A stretch of DNA of 64,000 bases, taken from positions 1 through 64,000 of the forward strand of contig WYAU01000014.1 in the NCBI GenBank assembly GCA_011525665.1, given 5' to 3'. The stretch comes from Candidatus Brocadia sp. (lineage in GTDB: Bacteria; Planctomycetota; Brocadiia; Brocadiales; Brocadiaceae). This document shows positions 32,775 through 40,762 of this stretch, piece after piece (position 1 is the stretch's first letter; every line of letters starts with the position of its first letter). The notes under the pieces were generated by a model, which saw only the letters and a list, made by a program, of their open reading frames with translations, did no database searches and was not told the DNA's origin. Made by a program: the position numbers and the translations under genes.

Positions 32775-34556
32775 ATGCGTTATATTCCAATCATGATTTC
32801 TCTCCTGCTTGTCCTTTCGTCAATTTCGGTTTTTGCGCAGGGCACAAGGCGGGTAGAGGTCTTTGCACATCGGGGCGTACTGGAAGATGTGCCGGAAAAT
32901 ACGTTTGCAGCATTAGAGAAAGTCGCTGCATTGGGCATTGACGGGATTGCAGTTGATATCCGGCAAACAAAGGATAACCAGCTTGTGTTGATGTGTGATG
33001 AAACGATAGACAGGACAACCGACGGGAAAGGGCGTGTCGACCAGTTGTTATATGCCGAACTGCAGCAATATGATGCGGGTTCTTGGCGTGGCGCAGGATT
33101 CCGGAATGAACGTGTGCCATTGCTTTCCGATGTCCTGAGCTTTTGTAAAATTAACGGCCTTAAATTGATCCTGAATGCCCGGCATGCCTGTTTGGAAAAG
33201 CACGTGTTGAATCTCGTTAATGAGTTTGGGATGTCTTCGCAAGTATATTTGTGGGGGACGTTGAGAAGTCTTAGTGCGGAAGATGCTGAATCTATCGGAA
33301 GAGAACTCGTTTTTGTATCACCGGAGGAAATGACGGAAGAAAAAATAAGCCGGATACGCGAGGAAAAGAAATACGCCCTCTCGGTTCTGCTCGAAAATGA
33401 CGACAGAAAAATGGTAAAGGAGCGCATCAAGGCGGGGGTGGATGTTGTTTTGGTGGATTATCCCTGCGTTGCAATGGATATCCTCAATAGGGAAAGCCAC
33501 ATAATTGAGAAGAAATCAAAAAACAGGAGAGTTATCAGCCAACAGCGCGAAGCAAATAATGCGGCATATATTCAGGAACAAGTAAAAAATCTGGTGAAAA
33601 CAATGGAAGGAGAGGACGACGACAAGGCGAGGACGGCTGCTCTGTCACTAAGGGTGTTGCCGCAGAGTTACACGGTGCCTCCCCTTGTAAAACTTCTCGA
33701 AGATCGAAAGGCACCGGTAAAACAAAACGCTGTTTGGGCGCTTGGATTTTGCGGTGATGGCACTATAGCGGAATACGTACAAGCGCTTCTCAAAGACAAA
33801 AACACCGCGGTGCGCCGGGAGGCCGTTCTCGCATTGAAACGGCTGGGCGCTGCCCAATCTGTTCCGGCGCTTCTAGAGACGTTAAAAACAGAAACTGATG
33901 TGGGCGTGAAGTATGATATCGCGCGGGCTTTAGGAACACTGGGAGACCAAAGCGCGGTCTTTACTTTATCAAACATACTTACGAAAGAAAAAAGCTGGTA
34001 TGTGAAAAGCGGTTGCGTGGAGGCATTGGGTCATATTGCCAGCGATAAGGCTATAAATGTCCTGGCCAAGACCCTTGTTGCCGACGCAGGGGAGGATGCT
34101 GCGTGGGCACGCACAAAGGCAGCATGGGCGCTGGCTGCAATGGGGGAAAAATCTGTCCCCGTGTTAACGCGCGCCTTGAGCGACAATGAAGAGGTGACAA
34201 GACGCAGGGCAGGATGGGCACTGGTAAAGATCGGTGCTCCTGCAGTAAAGGCTTTAATCGGCTCGCTGCGGGAAATTAACAAAGATACCAGGGAACGGGC
34301 TGCACGGGCACTTGGCTGGATTGGCGATGAAAGGGCAGCCACTTCACTCATATGGGCGCTCAAGGATAAAGAACCTTCTGTCGTGAGTTCTGCAGCGTGG
34401 GCGTTGGGCAGGATAGGCAATCCTGAGGCGCTTCCTGCGCTTCGGGATCTGGTTAACGATAAAAATGAAGACATCCGGGAGAATGCGGTCGAGGCCATTG
34501 AAAAAATTGTCGCGTTTAAAGAAAAAACGGCTTATTATCCAGAATCTGCACAATAA
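32775..34556 (+). CDS. Exported GDPD-like domain fused to HEAT repeats (catalytic residues altered)
   Basis: 593 residues from ATG 32775, 4 bases after the lptC-like stop. A signal peptide (residues 1-21) is followed by a glycerophosphodiester phosphodiesterase-type domain (28-260: FAHRGVLEDVPENT, DIRQTKDNQLVL, DRTTDGKG) and about eight PBS-lyase-type HEAT repeats (285-580, e.g. VKQNAVWALGFCGD). In active GDPDs the second motif is ExD and the fourth HD. Here they read AVD and CD, so one metal-ligand Glu and the general-acid His are missing. The domain is probably non-catalytic, a binding or scaffold module in the periplasm. Alternative: residual or altered activity. Confidence 0.8.
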   Translation: MRYIPIMISLLLVLSSISVFAQGTRRVEVFAHRGVLEDVPENTFAALEKVAALGIDGIAVDIRQTKDNQLVLMCDETIDRTTDGKGRVDQLLYAELQQYDAGSWRGAGFRNERVPLLSDVLSFCKINGLKLILNARHACLEKHVLNLVNEFGMSSQVYLWGTLRSLSAEDAESIGRELVFVSPEEMTEEKISRIREEKKYALSVLLENDDRKMVKERIKAGVDVVLVDYPCVAMDILNRESHIIEKKSKNRRVISQQREANNAAYIQEQVKNLVKTMEGEDDDKARTAALSLRVLPQSYTVPPLVKLLEDRKAPVKQNAVWALGFCGDGTIAEYVQALLKDKNTAVRREAVLALKRLGAAQSVPALLETLKTETDVGVKYDIARALGTLGDQSAVFTLSNILTKEKSWYVKSGCVEALGHIASDKAINVLAKTLVADAGEDAAWARTKAAWALAAMGEKSVPVLTRALSDNEEVTRRRAGWALVKIGAPAVKALIGSLREINKDTRERAARALGWIGDERAATSLIWALKDKEPSVVSSAAWALGRIGNPEALPALRDLVNDKNEDIRENAVEAIEKIVAFKEKTAYYPESAQ

Positions 34557-34652
34557 CCGTAAAACAGGGTTGATTAATGAATAAATTTCCCATATCATAA
34601 TATTTTTATAGTTACTGACATTATAATTAACAACTTGTAGAAAGGTTTTGTT

Positions 34653-36179
34653 TTGATGAAACGCAGCCTTGTATATCTTGTGGGTGCAGGTCCGGGTGAC
34701 CCGCGGCTTATTACCGTAAAAGGCTTGGACTGTATTAAAAAGGCCGATGTGATTATATATGATTATCTGGTAAACGTAGACCTCCTCAAGGCCGCCAGGC
34801 CTGATGCAGAATTTGTCTATGTCGGTAAACAGGGAGGGGCTCATACGCTGGAACAGGATGAGATAAATAAACTTCTTGTGAGGAAGGCGTTGGAGGACAA
34901 AATAGTTACCCGGCTGAAGGGTGGCGACCCATACGTCTTCGGGCGCGGCGGCGAAGAGGCGCTGGTGCTCTCTGAAAACCGTATACCCTTTGAGGTGGTT
35001 CCCGGCATTACCGCTGCCATAGCAACCCCTAATTATGCAGGCATTCCGGTGACGCATCGCGACTTTACATCTACCTTCGGCCTCATCACAGGGCATGAAG
35101 ACCCCACAAAAGACGAAAGTTCGATCGATTGGGCGAAGATAAGCACCGGAATCGGTACGCTCGCGTTTTACATGGGAATCAAAAACCTTCCGTATATTAC
35201 CGGACAGCTCATGAAGCATGGCCGTTCCAAAGATACCCCCGTCGCTGTGATCCGCTGGGGAACCACGCCACAACAAAAGACGGTGGTAGGGACGCTTGAG
35301 ACGATTGTACAAAAGGCCAAAGACATCCGCCCTCCGGCAATTACCATAGTTGGCGAAGTAGTAAAGCTCCGCGAACAACTCAACTGGTTTGAACACAAAC
35401 CGTTATTCGGGAAGACGATCGTTGTAACGCGTTCACGGGAGCAGGCCAGCGAATTTGCAGATCAGTTATACGAATATGGTGCGCGTGTTATTGAATTTCC
35501 AACCATTGAAATCGCAAAACCGGATTCCATTCAGCCCCTGGATGAAGCTATAAACAATATCCAATCCTACAATTGGCTTGTCTTTACCAGCATCAACGGT
35601 GTGGATGCCTTCTTCCAGCGTTTGTTTGAGTTAGGAAAGGACATCCGCGATCTGAAGGGCATTAAGGTTTGCGCTATTGGTCCGGCAACGGAAGGTGGAA
35701 TTGAAAAGTATCACATAAATGTCGATTGCCGGCCGCCGAAATTTGTTGCAGAGTCTGTTGTCGAAGAGCTAAAAAAGGTCACCGCCATAAGAGACCAGAA
35801 ATTTCTGCTGCCAAGGGCGGATATTGCCAGAAGCTTTCTTCCCGAAGAGCTTGAAAAGCTGGGGGGGATAGTGACTGATCTGGTAGCCTATAAGACCATC
35901 ATGGCACAACCCGCGAATATTAATCTTCTCGACAAGATCAAAAGCGGCGAAATTCATATTATCACATTTACGAGTTCTTCGACTGTAAGGAATTTTGTGC
36001 AAATCATCGGAGAGAAAAACATTGCGGCATTGGATGGGTGCGTGCAGTTTGCCAGCATAGGCCCGATTACCACGCAGACCGCTGAGGAGATGGGATTTCG
36101 CGTCGGCATCAGGGCTCATGAATATACCATTCCGGGATTGGTAAGCGCCATCCTGGAAAATACCCTTTCCGGAAATTGA
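34653..36179 (+). CDS. Uroporphyrinogen-III methyltransferase / uroporphyrinogen-III synthase fusion
   Basis: 508 residues. The N-terminal SUMT/CobA domain (1-245) shows VYLVGAGPGDPRLITVKG, VTRLKGGDPYVFGRGGEE, VVPGITAA and HRDFTSTFGLITGHE. The C-terminal HemD domain (255-508) shows TIVVTRSREQASEF and LVFTSINGVDAFF. It closes the tetrapyrrole ring and methylates C2 and C7 to precorrin-2 for sirohaem, cobalamin or haem d1-type cofactors. Fusion of the two is common in Clostridia and planctomycetes. Start ATG 34653, with a second Met codon next to it; GAAAGG lies upstream. Confidence 0.93.
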   Translation: MMKRSLVYLVGAGPGDPRLITVKGLDCIKKADVIIYDYLVNVDLLKAARPDAEFVYVGKQGGAHTLEQDEINKLLVRKALEDKIVTRLKGGDPYVFGRGGEEALVLSENRIPFEVVPGITAAIATPNYAGIPVTHRDFTSTFGLITGHEDPTKDESSIDWAKISTGIGTLAFYMGIKNLPYITGQLMKHGRSKDTPVAVIRWGTTPQQKTVVGTLETIVQKAKDIRPPAITIVGEVVKLREQLNWFEHKPLFGKTIVVTRSREQASEFADQLYEYGARVIEFPTIEIAKPDSIQPLDEAINNIQSYNWLVFTSINGVDAFFQRLFELGKDIRDLKGIKVCAIGPATEGGIEKYHINVDCRPPKFVAESVVEELKKVTAIRDQKFLLPRADIARSFLPEELEKLGGIVTDLVAYKTIMAQPANINLLDKIKSGEIHIITFTSSSTVRNFVQIIGEKNIAALDGCVQFASIGPITTQTAEEMGFRVGIRAHEYTIPGLVSAILENTLSGN

Positions 36180-36427
36180 CGAAAACCCATAACCGCACAT
36201 CCAACGCCGTAAAACCGACTATGACATTCCTCGCAATCAGCGATTGTTGTTCTGCGTCTATTTCGGGTCGGATGGACTGTAACAAAAAAATCCAACCGTA
36301 CCCATATACCACAAACACAAGCTTACCCCTATCCACTATGGTTCTAAGCCCTTGTGAGGTGAATTGACAACTCCTGTTTTGTAGAAAAAAATTTCCTCCA
36401 GTCGAATAGTAGGAAAAAGTCCTGTGA

Positions 36428-36808
36428 GAAAAAAAGGAAGAACTGCTGATAACGATATTTGCAGTACTGATTCTGCTGGTGATCTCTGCAAGCCTGATGT
36501 ATTTTGTTGAAAACGAGGCACAGCCAAATGCCTTTTCGAGTATCCCGGCGTCAATGTGGTGGGGGGTGGCTACCTTAACAACGGTTGGCTATGGAGACGT
36601 TTATCCGATAACGCCTTTAGGGAAGCTTTTGGGGGCGATAATTGCTCTTTTGGGGATTGGAACAGTTGCAGTGCCGGCAGGAATAATCACTTCCGGTTTT
36701 GCCGAGAAAATTCAAAAAAAGCACAGGAAAAGAATCACCTGCCCGCATTGCGGAAAAGATATTGATGAACCACGGGAAAAGTTACCTGGCATCAAACAGT
36801 ATTGTTAG
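36428..36808 (+). pseudogene. Truncated, frameshifted voltage-gated-type K+ channel pore
   Basis: The open frame starts directly after TGA 36425-36427 and encodes S5 (LITIFAVLILLVISASLMYF), the pore helix with filter TLTTVGYGDVYP, S6 (LLGAIIALLGIGTVAVPAGI) and a tail with CPHCGKDI. The usual S1-S4 voltage sensor is absent. The preceding residues SSRIVGKSPVRKK are in another frame, joined at a run of seven A (36429-36435), consistent with a frameshift. The first usable start in the pore frame is GTG 36479. Stops overlap the convergent GT2 gene by 4 bases. The 248 bases upstream show no channel remnants. Confidence 0.7.
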
Positions 36809-37704
36809 AACCTTTTTATAAAATTTTGCAATCTCCGGAAATTGTTTGTTCCAAGAAAGGACAACAACAGGAAAAAAAAGGCGCGTATTGCCACCGGATA
36901 GATTCTCATTGCCCGTAAAAAATATTTCCGCCCGTTTTTTGTATTTCCATTACAGCAATAAAGCACACCAAGGCGAATATGATATTGACTATAGGCATTA
37001 CGATGAGAAGAAAAGGCTTTGCTATATCTTTCCAGCATTAATTCAATTCCCCTTATTCTTGTTTCGGCATTAGCCGAAATGCTGTTTTTGTGAATGTGAT
37101 ATTTTACAAGGGGTTTTTCAATATATTCAAAGTGAAATTCTTTCGAAATGCGAATCCACAGATCATAATCTGTCGGATAGGGTATCATTTTATCAAACAA
37201 CCCTATTCTGTCAAAGCATACCCGCCTTACCATAACTGTCGATGGTATTCCAACGTAATTTTTGATAAGGAGAAACTTATAAATATCGCCTTTTTTGGAA
37301 GGGTGCCTTTTTTTTAATATTTTCTGACTTGTTAGGTCTACTTCAATATAACCGGTATACACCACACCAACCCTTAATGAGCTATTTTTTAATAAATCAA
37401 CCTGTAGTGTAAGTTTTTCCGGCAACCATTCATCGTCATCGTCTAAAAATGCAATATATTCAGAATCGGAATTCATTATTCCGGTATTCCTGGCCACTGC
37501 TTCGCCTTTGTTTGTTTTATTACGTATATATTTTATTTTCTTATTATTCAGTTTTCTCACAACATCCGGGGTGTTGTCCCGGGAACAGTCATCTACCACG
37601 ATTATCTCAAAATCCTGAAATGTTTGATTTAACACGCTTATAATTGCAGAGCAGAGAAGCCCTGAACGATTATAGGTAGGAATAATTACACTGACTTTAG
37701 ACAC
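36805..37704 (-). CDS. Family 2 glycosyltransferase
   Basis: 299 residues. GT-A fold: VSVIIPTYNRSGLLCSAI, IIVVDDCSRDNT, NKGEAVARNTGI and the AFLDDDDEW metal-binding DxD-type motif, then PTDYDLWIRIS as acceptor-side acidic motif. It has a hydrophobic C-terminal helix (FFFLLLSFLG) that may bind the membrane. It probably adds a sugar to the surface glycan made by this island. The region 37705-37977 behind it contains nothing recognised. Confidence 0.9.
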   Translation of the reverse strand: MSKVSVIIPTYNRSGLLCSAIISVLNQTFQDFEIIVVDDCSRDNTPDVVRKLNNKKIKYIRNKTNKGEAVARNTGIMNSDSEYIAFLDDDDEWLPEKLTLQVDLLKNSSLRVGVVYTGYIEVDLTSQKILKKRHPSKKGDIYKFLLIKNYVGIPSTVMVRRVCFDRIGLFDKMIPYPTDYDLWIRISKEFHFEYIEKPLVKYHIHKNSISANAETRIRGIELMLERYSKAFSSHRNAYSQYHIRLGVLYCCNGNTKNGRKYFLRAMRIYPVAIRAFFFLLLSFLGTNNFRRLQNFIKRF

Positions 37705-37977
37705 GAATAGCCCCTTCCCCTCGTTGAGGTTCCCTTATAAATTCCTCTCAATTACTAATAATCGGAAGATTTACAAAAAATTTAATAAAAGATAATTGTA
37801 CTAATAACACAAGACAAATTCCGGAAAAGAGCGAATAATGGAATTTACGTGCTACTCCTTAAAAACATCCGGCTGTACTTGTTTCTGCCGGAGGATAAAC
37901 TCAGGCATTGATACCGCAGTCGTCCCTCCCCTGCTTCTTTCTTCCAAAAAACGCCGGTTTATTATATTTGGCGAATC

Positions 37978-38856
37978 TCATTTGGCATGTGTTTCTGTGT
38001 AGCCGCTGTGTCCCTGGTTTGCCAGTACATACGGTTTCCTGCAGCCTTTATGCCCGGCGCGGCGGAGTGACCTCCAAAATCCAAAAGGCCCGGCCAGGGT
38101 GCCGATAATTTCGATCATAAGAAGCGACAATGGATAGATGTTTCCGCCACATAAGCAGTGTATGATCCGCCGCAGATGTACCACGGGTAACTCTAGCAAC
38201 AGCCGCCACAGTGCACGCAAGTTGCCATCGAAAATCAGTGTGGCAAGATGGCAGGCAACGTGCCCCTTCCCATAGTTGTAAAGATGATGACGCAGAGACG
38301 TTATAGAGGGGTAATGCCTACTCCACACATAAGCGTTTGGCCTGTAAACAAGCGTATAGCCTGCCCTCACGACCCCATAGAAGAGATATCCGTCCTCTCC
38401 CCCACCAGAAGGCGTGCCGTGCCCCAGTGCTTCATTCATCAGGCCAATTGCGGGATTTTTGAAGATACTGGCACGTAACGCTGCATGGGCGGCCGTACCG
38501 AGCTTTTCTAAAGGCACAGCACGGCACCAAAACGACTTAAACCATTCTCTGTCCGCTTCGAATGGCTCAAATGGCTCAAAGCCACATTTGAAATCTTCGT
38601 GCATAGCAAAAAGCCGTTGCGACCTGGTTTCAAGTTCTACGGGCAAAATGTTTCCGGTAACGATCATAACGTCGCTGCGGACAAACGGTGCAACCAGTTT
38701 TTCCAGCCAATCTGAAGGCATTGTCACGTTATCATTGACGGTAACAACAACAGTGCCCTTGCTCATGATAAAGCCTTTATTTCTGGCGCAAGCCAGCCCC
38801 CCGAACGGTGCGTTTATCAATATCACGCCGGGAAAACCTGGCAACAACAGATGCAA
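37978..38856 (-). CDS. Family 2 glycosyltransferase B, 3' part of a frameshifted gene
   Basis: Together with the frame at 38777-39226 this encodes one GT2. The break lies at a run of four A (38833-38836; T on the coding strand). Removing one base joins SVVARF to PGVILINAP and gives the usual GLACARNKG and VTVNDNVTMPSDW segments, then GGGEDGYLFYGVVRAGY (acceptor-binding acidic motif). The C-terminal part contains amphipathic helices typical of membrane-associated GTs. Either a recent inactivation or a sequencing error. Confidence 0.75.
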   Translation of the reverse strand: MHLLLPGFPGVILINAPFGGLACARNKGFIMSKGTVVVTVNDNVTMPSDWLEKLVAPFVRSDVMIVTGNILPVELETRSQRLFAMHEDFKCGFEPFEPFEADREWFKSFWCRAVPLEKLGTAAHAALRASIFKNPAIGLMNEALGHGTPSGGGEDGYLFYGVVRAGYTLVYRPNAYVWSRHYPSITSLRHHLYNYGKGHVACHLATLIFDGNLRALWRLLLELPVVHLRRIIHCLCGGNIYPLSLLMIEIIGTLAGPFGFWRSLRRAGHKGCRKPYVLANQGHSGYTETHAK

Positions 38857-39226
38857 TCAGACCGGAGGATGGGTTGCGATCCACAACAATAATCTCAACC
38901 TCGCGGGAAGTCTGCTGAGACACGAGGCAATGCAAACATCTGCTCAAATCATCAGGCCGGTCAAGTGTTGCTATTACGACTGATACAGAAATATCGACCG
39001 GCAAACTCGTCGTCTCGTCTGCAATTTCCGCATTAGACGCTATAGTGCGCCGGAGTAAAGATGTACATACGCTTGTCTGTAAGGAAGTTATGTCAGGATC
39101 GTGATATGGTTCGAGAAGCTTAAGATTGAAGCGATCGATGATAGCTTCACAAAGACGGGTTGCACTTATTGGCTGGTGATGATTAGCTATGTCCACACTG
39201 CCCAGAATGTTGCCATTCCTGATCAC
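38777..39226 (-). CDS. Family 2 glycosyltransferase B, 5' part with shared N-terminal module
   Basis: Encodes the N-terminal ~70-residue module (RLFVIRNGNILGSVDIANHH and following) and the start of the GT-A fold (VSVVIATLDRPDDLSRCL, VEIIVVDRNP). The frame stays open upstream to about 39357 and reads AVAVRTVDLGQPLRALTDVT, clearly part of the module. No ATG, GTG or TTG is available there, and it overlaps the preceding gene's tail. The GTG at 39226 therefore truncates the module. See the neighbouring 3' part for the frameshift. Confidence 0.7.
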   Translation of the reverse strand: MIRNGNILGSVDIANHHQPISATRLCEAIIDRFNLKLLEPYHDPDITSLQTSVCTSLLRRTIASNAEIADETTSLPVDISVSVVIATLDRPDDLSRCLHCLVSQQTSREVEIIVVDRNPSSGLIASVVARFSRRDIDKRTVRGAGLRQK

Positions 39227-39261
39227 AAATAAGCGGACATCTGCATAGTCAGTTACATCAG

Positions 39262-40071
39262 TCAGCGCACGCAGGGGTTGGCCAAGATCAACGGTACGTA
39301 CAGCGACGGCATATGCGGATTCTTGAGGACAATTTTTTGTGATATAATTTTCTCAGGTAACGCCGCTTGTGTAAGATTACCAAAGCTGTGCGCGATTTCT
39401 TTTGCGGTACGCCGTGCTTTTTTGTAACAGTACAAACCACGAAATGAACCCTTTAGCCTGGCCAGGAGAATATCACGAGGGAAGTACGACGGATACACCG
39501 AGGAAATTAACAAAAAACGCATCTGTCGCAAGAGCCAGCGGAACCCCAGCCGGAAAAAGGCAATTCGTTCATCGGGATATACAAGAATACTGCGCGTCAG
39601 GTATGCATAAAAGGCAGTGTCCCAGGTAGCAAGCTGAGTTCTTAGGTGGGCATAATCGCGGCGGTGGCAATGCCGCACAACCGCTTCCGGCTCATAGACC
39701 AATGCATATCCCGCTTTCAACACACGAAAGAACATCTCGAGGTCACCTCCTCCATTGGTAACAGTACCTACATCCAGGGCGGGGTCGAAGTAGCCAATCC
39801 GGTCAAACAGGTGGCGCCGGTAGGCCATATTGGCCCCGGTACCGTACTTGCCCGTAACTCCATGAAGGGATGCCGCCCGTTCACCTCTTTCGGTATTTAC
39901 TCGATACCGCCTGCGCTCAAAACCTCTCCCGAAACCGCCGCATTGCTCAAAGAGTAGCTGGGCTTCGGTTTCAATCTCGTACGGTACAACAAGACCGGTA
40001 ACAGCCATAACCTCAGCATTTTCGGCGAAGACGGTGGCAAGGGCTTTAACCCAGCCTGAATCAACTACCAC
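39262..40071 (-). CDS. Family 2 glycosyltransferase A, 3' part of a frameshifted gene
   Basis: Continuation of the GT2 that starts at 40646. Frame change near 40111-40114 (four A on the plus strand). Combining frames gives ESRGEIIAYTDDDVVVDSGW, the expected DxD region, followed by GTGANMAYRRHLFDRIGYFD and GGGDLEMFFRVLKAGYALVY, the acceptor motif. Basic C-terminus. Paralogous to glycosyltransferase B. Confidence 0.75.
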   Translation of the reverse strand: MVVDSGWVKALATVFAENAEVMAVTGLVVPYEIETEAQLLFEQCGGFGRGFERRRYRVNTERGERAASLHGVTGKYGTGANMAYRRHLFDRIGYFDPALDVGTVTNGGGDLEMFFRVLKAGYALVYEPEAVVRHCHRRDYAHLRTQLATWDTAFYAYLTRSILVYPDERIAFFRLGFRWLLRQMRFLLISSVYPSYFPRDILLARLKGSFRGLYCYKKARRTAKEIAHSFGNLTQAALPEKIISQKIVLKNPHMPSLYVPLILANPCVR

Positions 40072-40646
40072 GTCGTCATCGGTGTAAGCGATAATCTCGC
40101 CGCGGGACTCAAAATGACCCCACGGTTGCGTGCCCAGTCAAGACCGGGCCTGGGCTCGCACACATAGCGCACATTAGGGTACGTTGCGCGTACCAATTGC
40201 TCGGTTGCAGTACTGTTCGGTGCATTGTCAACGACGAGAATGTCCAGTTTCGGGTAATCGAGGCGGCAGAGAGAATCAAGGCATCGGGCAAGGTCGGCAA
40301 CGCGGTCACGCGTGCAAACCACCACCGTCACCAATGGCAGTGGCCCGTTGTAAACCGGATGCGATATATCAAGTAGATCGCCTATCCGTAATCTACCCGG
40401 ACTTGGCAGCGTCAGCAAACCATCGCATAAAAGATGCCGTATGATGGCGTGCCCATGCCCCTTTTGGACGGATCTGCTAATCGCCGCCGCTGTACATATA
40501 CCATCGGTGATAGGTATTTTGATGTACCCAATTGGCGTACCGTGCAAACGAACCAATGCCTGCAATGACCCGTATCCATCCACGCCCTCAATATCTGCAA
40601 GCGGGCGGCTCAGTTCTATGTCAACTATTTTTATTGGCTTATACAC
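40065..40646 (-). CDS. Family 2 glycosyltransferase A, 5' part with shared N-terminal module
   Basis: Residues 4-75 (IKIVDIELSRPLADIEGVDG..., RLHGTPIGYIKIPITDG) form the module also seen in glycosyltransferase B and twice in the 861-aa fusion protein. The GT2 fold follows (VTVVVCTRDRVADLARCLDSL, LDILVVDNAP, CEPRPGLDWARNRG) up to the frameshift near 40111. Out-of-frame residues after RNRGV are not meaningful. First gene after the 28-bp palindrome. Confidence 0.75.
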   Translation of the reverse strand: MYKPIKIVDIELSRPLADIEGVDGYGSLQALVRLHGTPIGYIKIPITDGICTAAAISRSVQKGHGHAIIRHLLCDGLLTLPSPGRLRIGDLLDISHPVYNGPLPLVTVVVCTRDRVADLARCLDSLCRLDYPKLDILVVDNAPNSTATEQLVRATYPNVRYVCEPRPGLDWARNRGVILSPAARLSLTPMTTW

Positions 40647-40712
40647 AATAGTATTTGACGTGTTTTAATAAATTTTCGCATGCGATTTTTCTTGCATCTG
40701 GGAAACTGTATG

Positions 40713-40740
40713 CCAAGTATTGATTTAAATCAATACTTGG
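40713..40740. repeat. Perfect 28-bp palindrome
   Basis: The half-site CCAAGTATTGATTT is followed immediately by its exact complement AAATCAATACTTGG. It lies in the 116-base gap between the 861-aa fusion gene and glycosyltransferase A. No T-run follows on either strand, so it is not a standard terminator. Possible operator for a dimeric regulator or recombination/replication-type site. Confidence 0.85.
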
Positions 40741-40762
40741 TCGCTTGTCGAGTAGGAGAATA

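Noticed and set aside
32780-33430. 216-codon minus-strand ORF opposite the GDPD-HEAT gene
   Set aside because: Antisense, Ser/Arg-rich artefact of the codon pattern of the real gene.
34344-35396. 350-codon minus-strand ORF opposite cobA-hemD
   Set aside because: It is antisense to a fully supported gene and its translation shows no motif or domain.
40713-40740. 28-bp palindrome as a rho-independent terminator
   Set aside because: No T-run on either strand after the stem and the centre is AT-rich.
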